Positions 62,421 through 64,000 of a stretch of DNA of 64,000 nucleotides are shown piece by piece; within the stretch, counting starts at the first letter, position 1; every line of letters begins with the position of its first letter. Source of the stretch: Archivesica marissinica (lineage: Eukaryota; Mollusca; Bivalvia; Venerida; Vesicomyidae). The DNA is taken from assembly GCA_014843695.1 (NCBI GenBank), contig CM026397.1, forward strand, positions 48,871,217-48,935,216. The letters are read 5' to 3'. The position numbers and the translations under genes are program-made. The notes beneath the pieces were generated by a model. The model had not been told where the DNA came from. It saw only the letters and a program-made list of their open reading frames with translations, and did not search any database.

Positions 62421-63000
62421 TGTGGATCCTATACAATAATCAGTGCTCTGGTGGTCCAAGACCAATGCCTTAATGACTGTTTTATTCACAGGCACCAGAC
62501 ACAGACATTTTTTGTTGGCCTATGGTCATATAGTAAGTAATATTTACTAAAGTAAACACTAAAGTAAACATTACTTACTATGTGACCATAGTCTGGTGCC
62601 TGTGGTTTTATTTGTATGTGTGGATCCTATACAAGAATCAGTGCTCTGGTTGTCTATATGACTGTTTGTTTTATTTGTAGGTGTGGATCCTATACAAGAA
62701 TCAGTGCTCTTGTGGTCTGTATGACTGTTTGTTTGATTTGTAGGTGTGGATCATATACAAGAATCAGTGCTCTGGTGGTCTGTATGACTGTTTTTTTATT
62801 TGTAGGTGTGGATCCTATACAAGAATCAGTGATCTGGTGGTCTGTATGACTGTGTTTTGATTTGTAGGTGTGGATCCTATACAATAATCAGTGCTCTGGT
62901 GGTCCAAGACCAATGCCTTAATGCCTGTTTTATTTGTAGGTGTGGATCCTATACAAGAATCAATGCTCTGGTGGTCCAAGACCAATGCCTTCAAGAAGCA
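62421..63000. repeat. 62-72-bp array carrying a splice acceptor, 7 copies
   Basis: TGTGGATCCTATACAA starts at 62421, 62619, 62682, 62745, 62807, 62869 and 62941. Five or more units carry a T-rich tract plus TTTGTAG just before GTGTGGATCC. The last unit is the start of the exon-like segment at 62940. Confidence 0.9.
62487..62604. mobile_element. 118-bp hAT-type MITE with 8-bp target duplication
   Basis: CACAGGCACCAGACAC and GTCTGGTGCCTGTG ends, near-palindromic interior, flanked on both sides by GTTTTATT. Sister repeat units show the empty site CTGTTTTATTTGTAG. Confidence 0.9.
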
Positions 63001-63060
63001 GTGATCGCGTACAACCAGAGTAGACAGGGGAATGTACTCAACGATGCCAGACAGAGATAA
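62940..63060 (+). CDS. Exon-like segment, unrecognised protein
   Basis: After acceptor TTATTTGTAG one frame reads CGSYTRINALVVQDQCLQEA, then VIAYNQSRQGNVLNDARQR and TAA; the other two frames stop earlier. It could be a terminal exon, or an internal exon using a donor before the stop. The 5' part, with its acceptor, is copied in the array to its left. I do not recognise the family. Confidence 0.4.
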
Positions 63061-63227
63061 GATTCACAGGTAACATTGTACATTTATGATTTACACTTAT
63101 TTTTGACTGGTCAAAGTTAAAAACAGCTATTTTGAAATGTTGGATATGTGGCAATTGTTTCCTTGGCAACAGCAAAATGGCCATAGTATTAAAGTCTTAA
63201 CGAGAGTGATTAATGCTAATTGTTAAG

Positions 63228-63388
63228 CTGTCGTATGAGTGGTGATTAGCACGCTCGCTGGTTAGCACGCTCGCTGGTTAGCACGCTCGATACTCACTTT
63301 ATAACCTGGGTTCGATCCTCGAACCAGGAAGTATTCGAGATGGTAAGTTGCTAGAATTGCTTGGCAGTAATTGTAAAGGATGTAAACT
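63228..63388 (+). mobile_element. SINE family B, partial
   Basis: GGTTAGCACGCTCGCT occurs in triplicate (63245-63290), then CTGGGTTCGATCCTCGAACC and GTATTCGAGATGGTAAGTTG. The tail is lost. Confidence 0.6.
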
Positions 63389-63401
63389 GTTTTTATTGTA
63401 G

Positions 63402-63796
63402 GTGACTTCTCTGAATACTATAAAACAATGGAGGCCATGGACGTTTCCTCAAGTCTTGAACCCGCTTGAGACGTTGCTAAGCGACCAGTTGAAAGAAAAG
63501 CGGAACCAATTCCAGAAAAAACATACAATGTCACACCCTACACAAAACTTGTGAAAGTTCAAAAACCAGAGCGGACGAGGAAACAAGGGAATAAGTTTGC
63601 ACTGGCCTACACTCGTCAACAAGCTAAACCGAGCATATCGGAATCGGCAAGAATGTCGGCAAGATCCTCAGCACGTACGGAGATGACTGATAGAGAACGA
63701 CAAATGATTTATGCTAATTCTAGAATGACTTACTGCAGATGTTGCGAATGCCTGGGTTTTTGTATGCAAATTACACATCTACATGTACTAGTTTAA
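63402..63796 (+). CDS. Exon-like segment with one in-frame TGA, unrecognised protein
   Basis: Acceptor TTTTTATTGTAG, then DFSEYYKTMEAMDVSSSLEPA, TGA at 63467-63469, and the same frame continues with DVAKRPVERKAEPIPEKTYN, VTPYTKLVKVQKPERTRKQG and a Ser/Arg-rich end (ESARMSARSSARTEMTDRE) up to TAA at 63794. Composition on both sides of the TGA looks coding. A pseudogene, an allelic or assembly error, or two exons could explain it. The family is not recognised. Confidence 0.42.
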
Positions 63797-64000
63797 AATC
63801 TTCTTAATTACCGTAAGTCAAAGAAATAACTCAAACAACAAAAAAATCAAATTTAAAGTCCACAATGCCCATCAATGACATGAAATGCATTTTTAAACAA
63901 AAATCAAATATTTGATATAATTATCTTAGTTATTGGGACTACGTTCAAGTGGACTTCGCTCCATACATATCCACCTAATTACATATATAATTACCTTTAC

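Overview
This is nuclear DNA of an animal, most likely a bivalve mollusc. The evidence is GT-AG introns, tRNA-derived SINEs in at least four families, several MITE families, an L1/Tx1-type LINE, and two animal genes that can be read exon by exon. The exact taxon is inference. Most of the window is intron and repeat; by my rough count tandem arrays alone cover about a quarter of it.

Gene 1 (+, 1-23436): the 3' part of an RB1CC1/FIP200 orthologue, the autophagy-initiation scaffold. Ten exons join in consistent phase into 689 codons plus a stop: a long coiled coil, eight QT motifs spaced 12-13 residues apart that look like a multivalent LC8 (dynein light chain) binding array, more coiled coil, and the C-terminal Claw domain. 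Its introns hold MITEs, SINEs, minisatellites and, in the last 9.8-kb intron, a dead L1/Tx1-like LINE plus a 49-bp satellite. An 84-bp minisatellite starts at the stop codon.

24.5-38.9 kb: no supported gene. It holds SINEs, MITEs, a 34-bp array with a 102-bp higher-order period, a 24-bp array, and a 4.3-kb 51/53-bp satellite.

Gene 2 (-, 38956-48719): a complete eight-exon PNKP (polynucleotide kinase 3'-phosphatase) orthologue of 413 codons with HAD phosphatase and P-loop kinase domains but no FHA domain. A 21-bp array abuts its last exon. Genes 1 and 2 converge on the satellite-rich spacer.

48.7-64 kb: a possible PNKP promoter, a GC-rich block of unknown origin, a SINE with a (CGAA)n tail, a 1.5-kb pentanucleotide array, the last two coding exons of an EF-hand gene (-), two exon-like segments of an unrecognised gene (+) near the right edge, and further arrays and DNA-transposon remnants.

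A recurring theme is tandem arrays that contain or abut exon edges: a copy of an RB1CC1 acceptor, the RB1CC1 stop codon, PNKP exon 8, and the acceptor at 62.9 kb. A second is piggyBac-type (TTAA) MITEs whose ends have grown into minisatellites.
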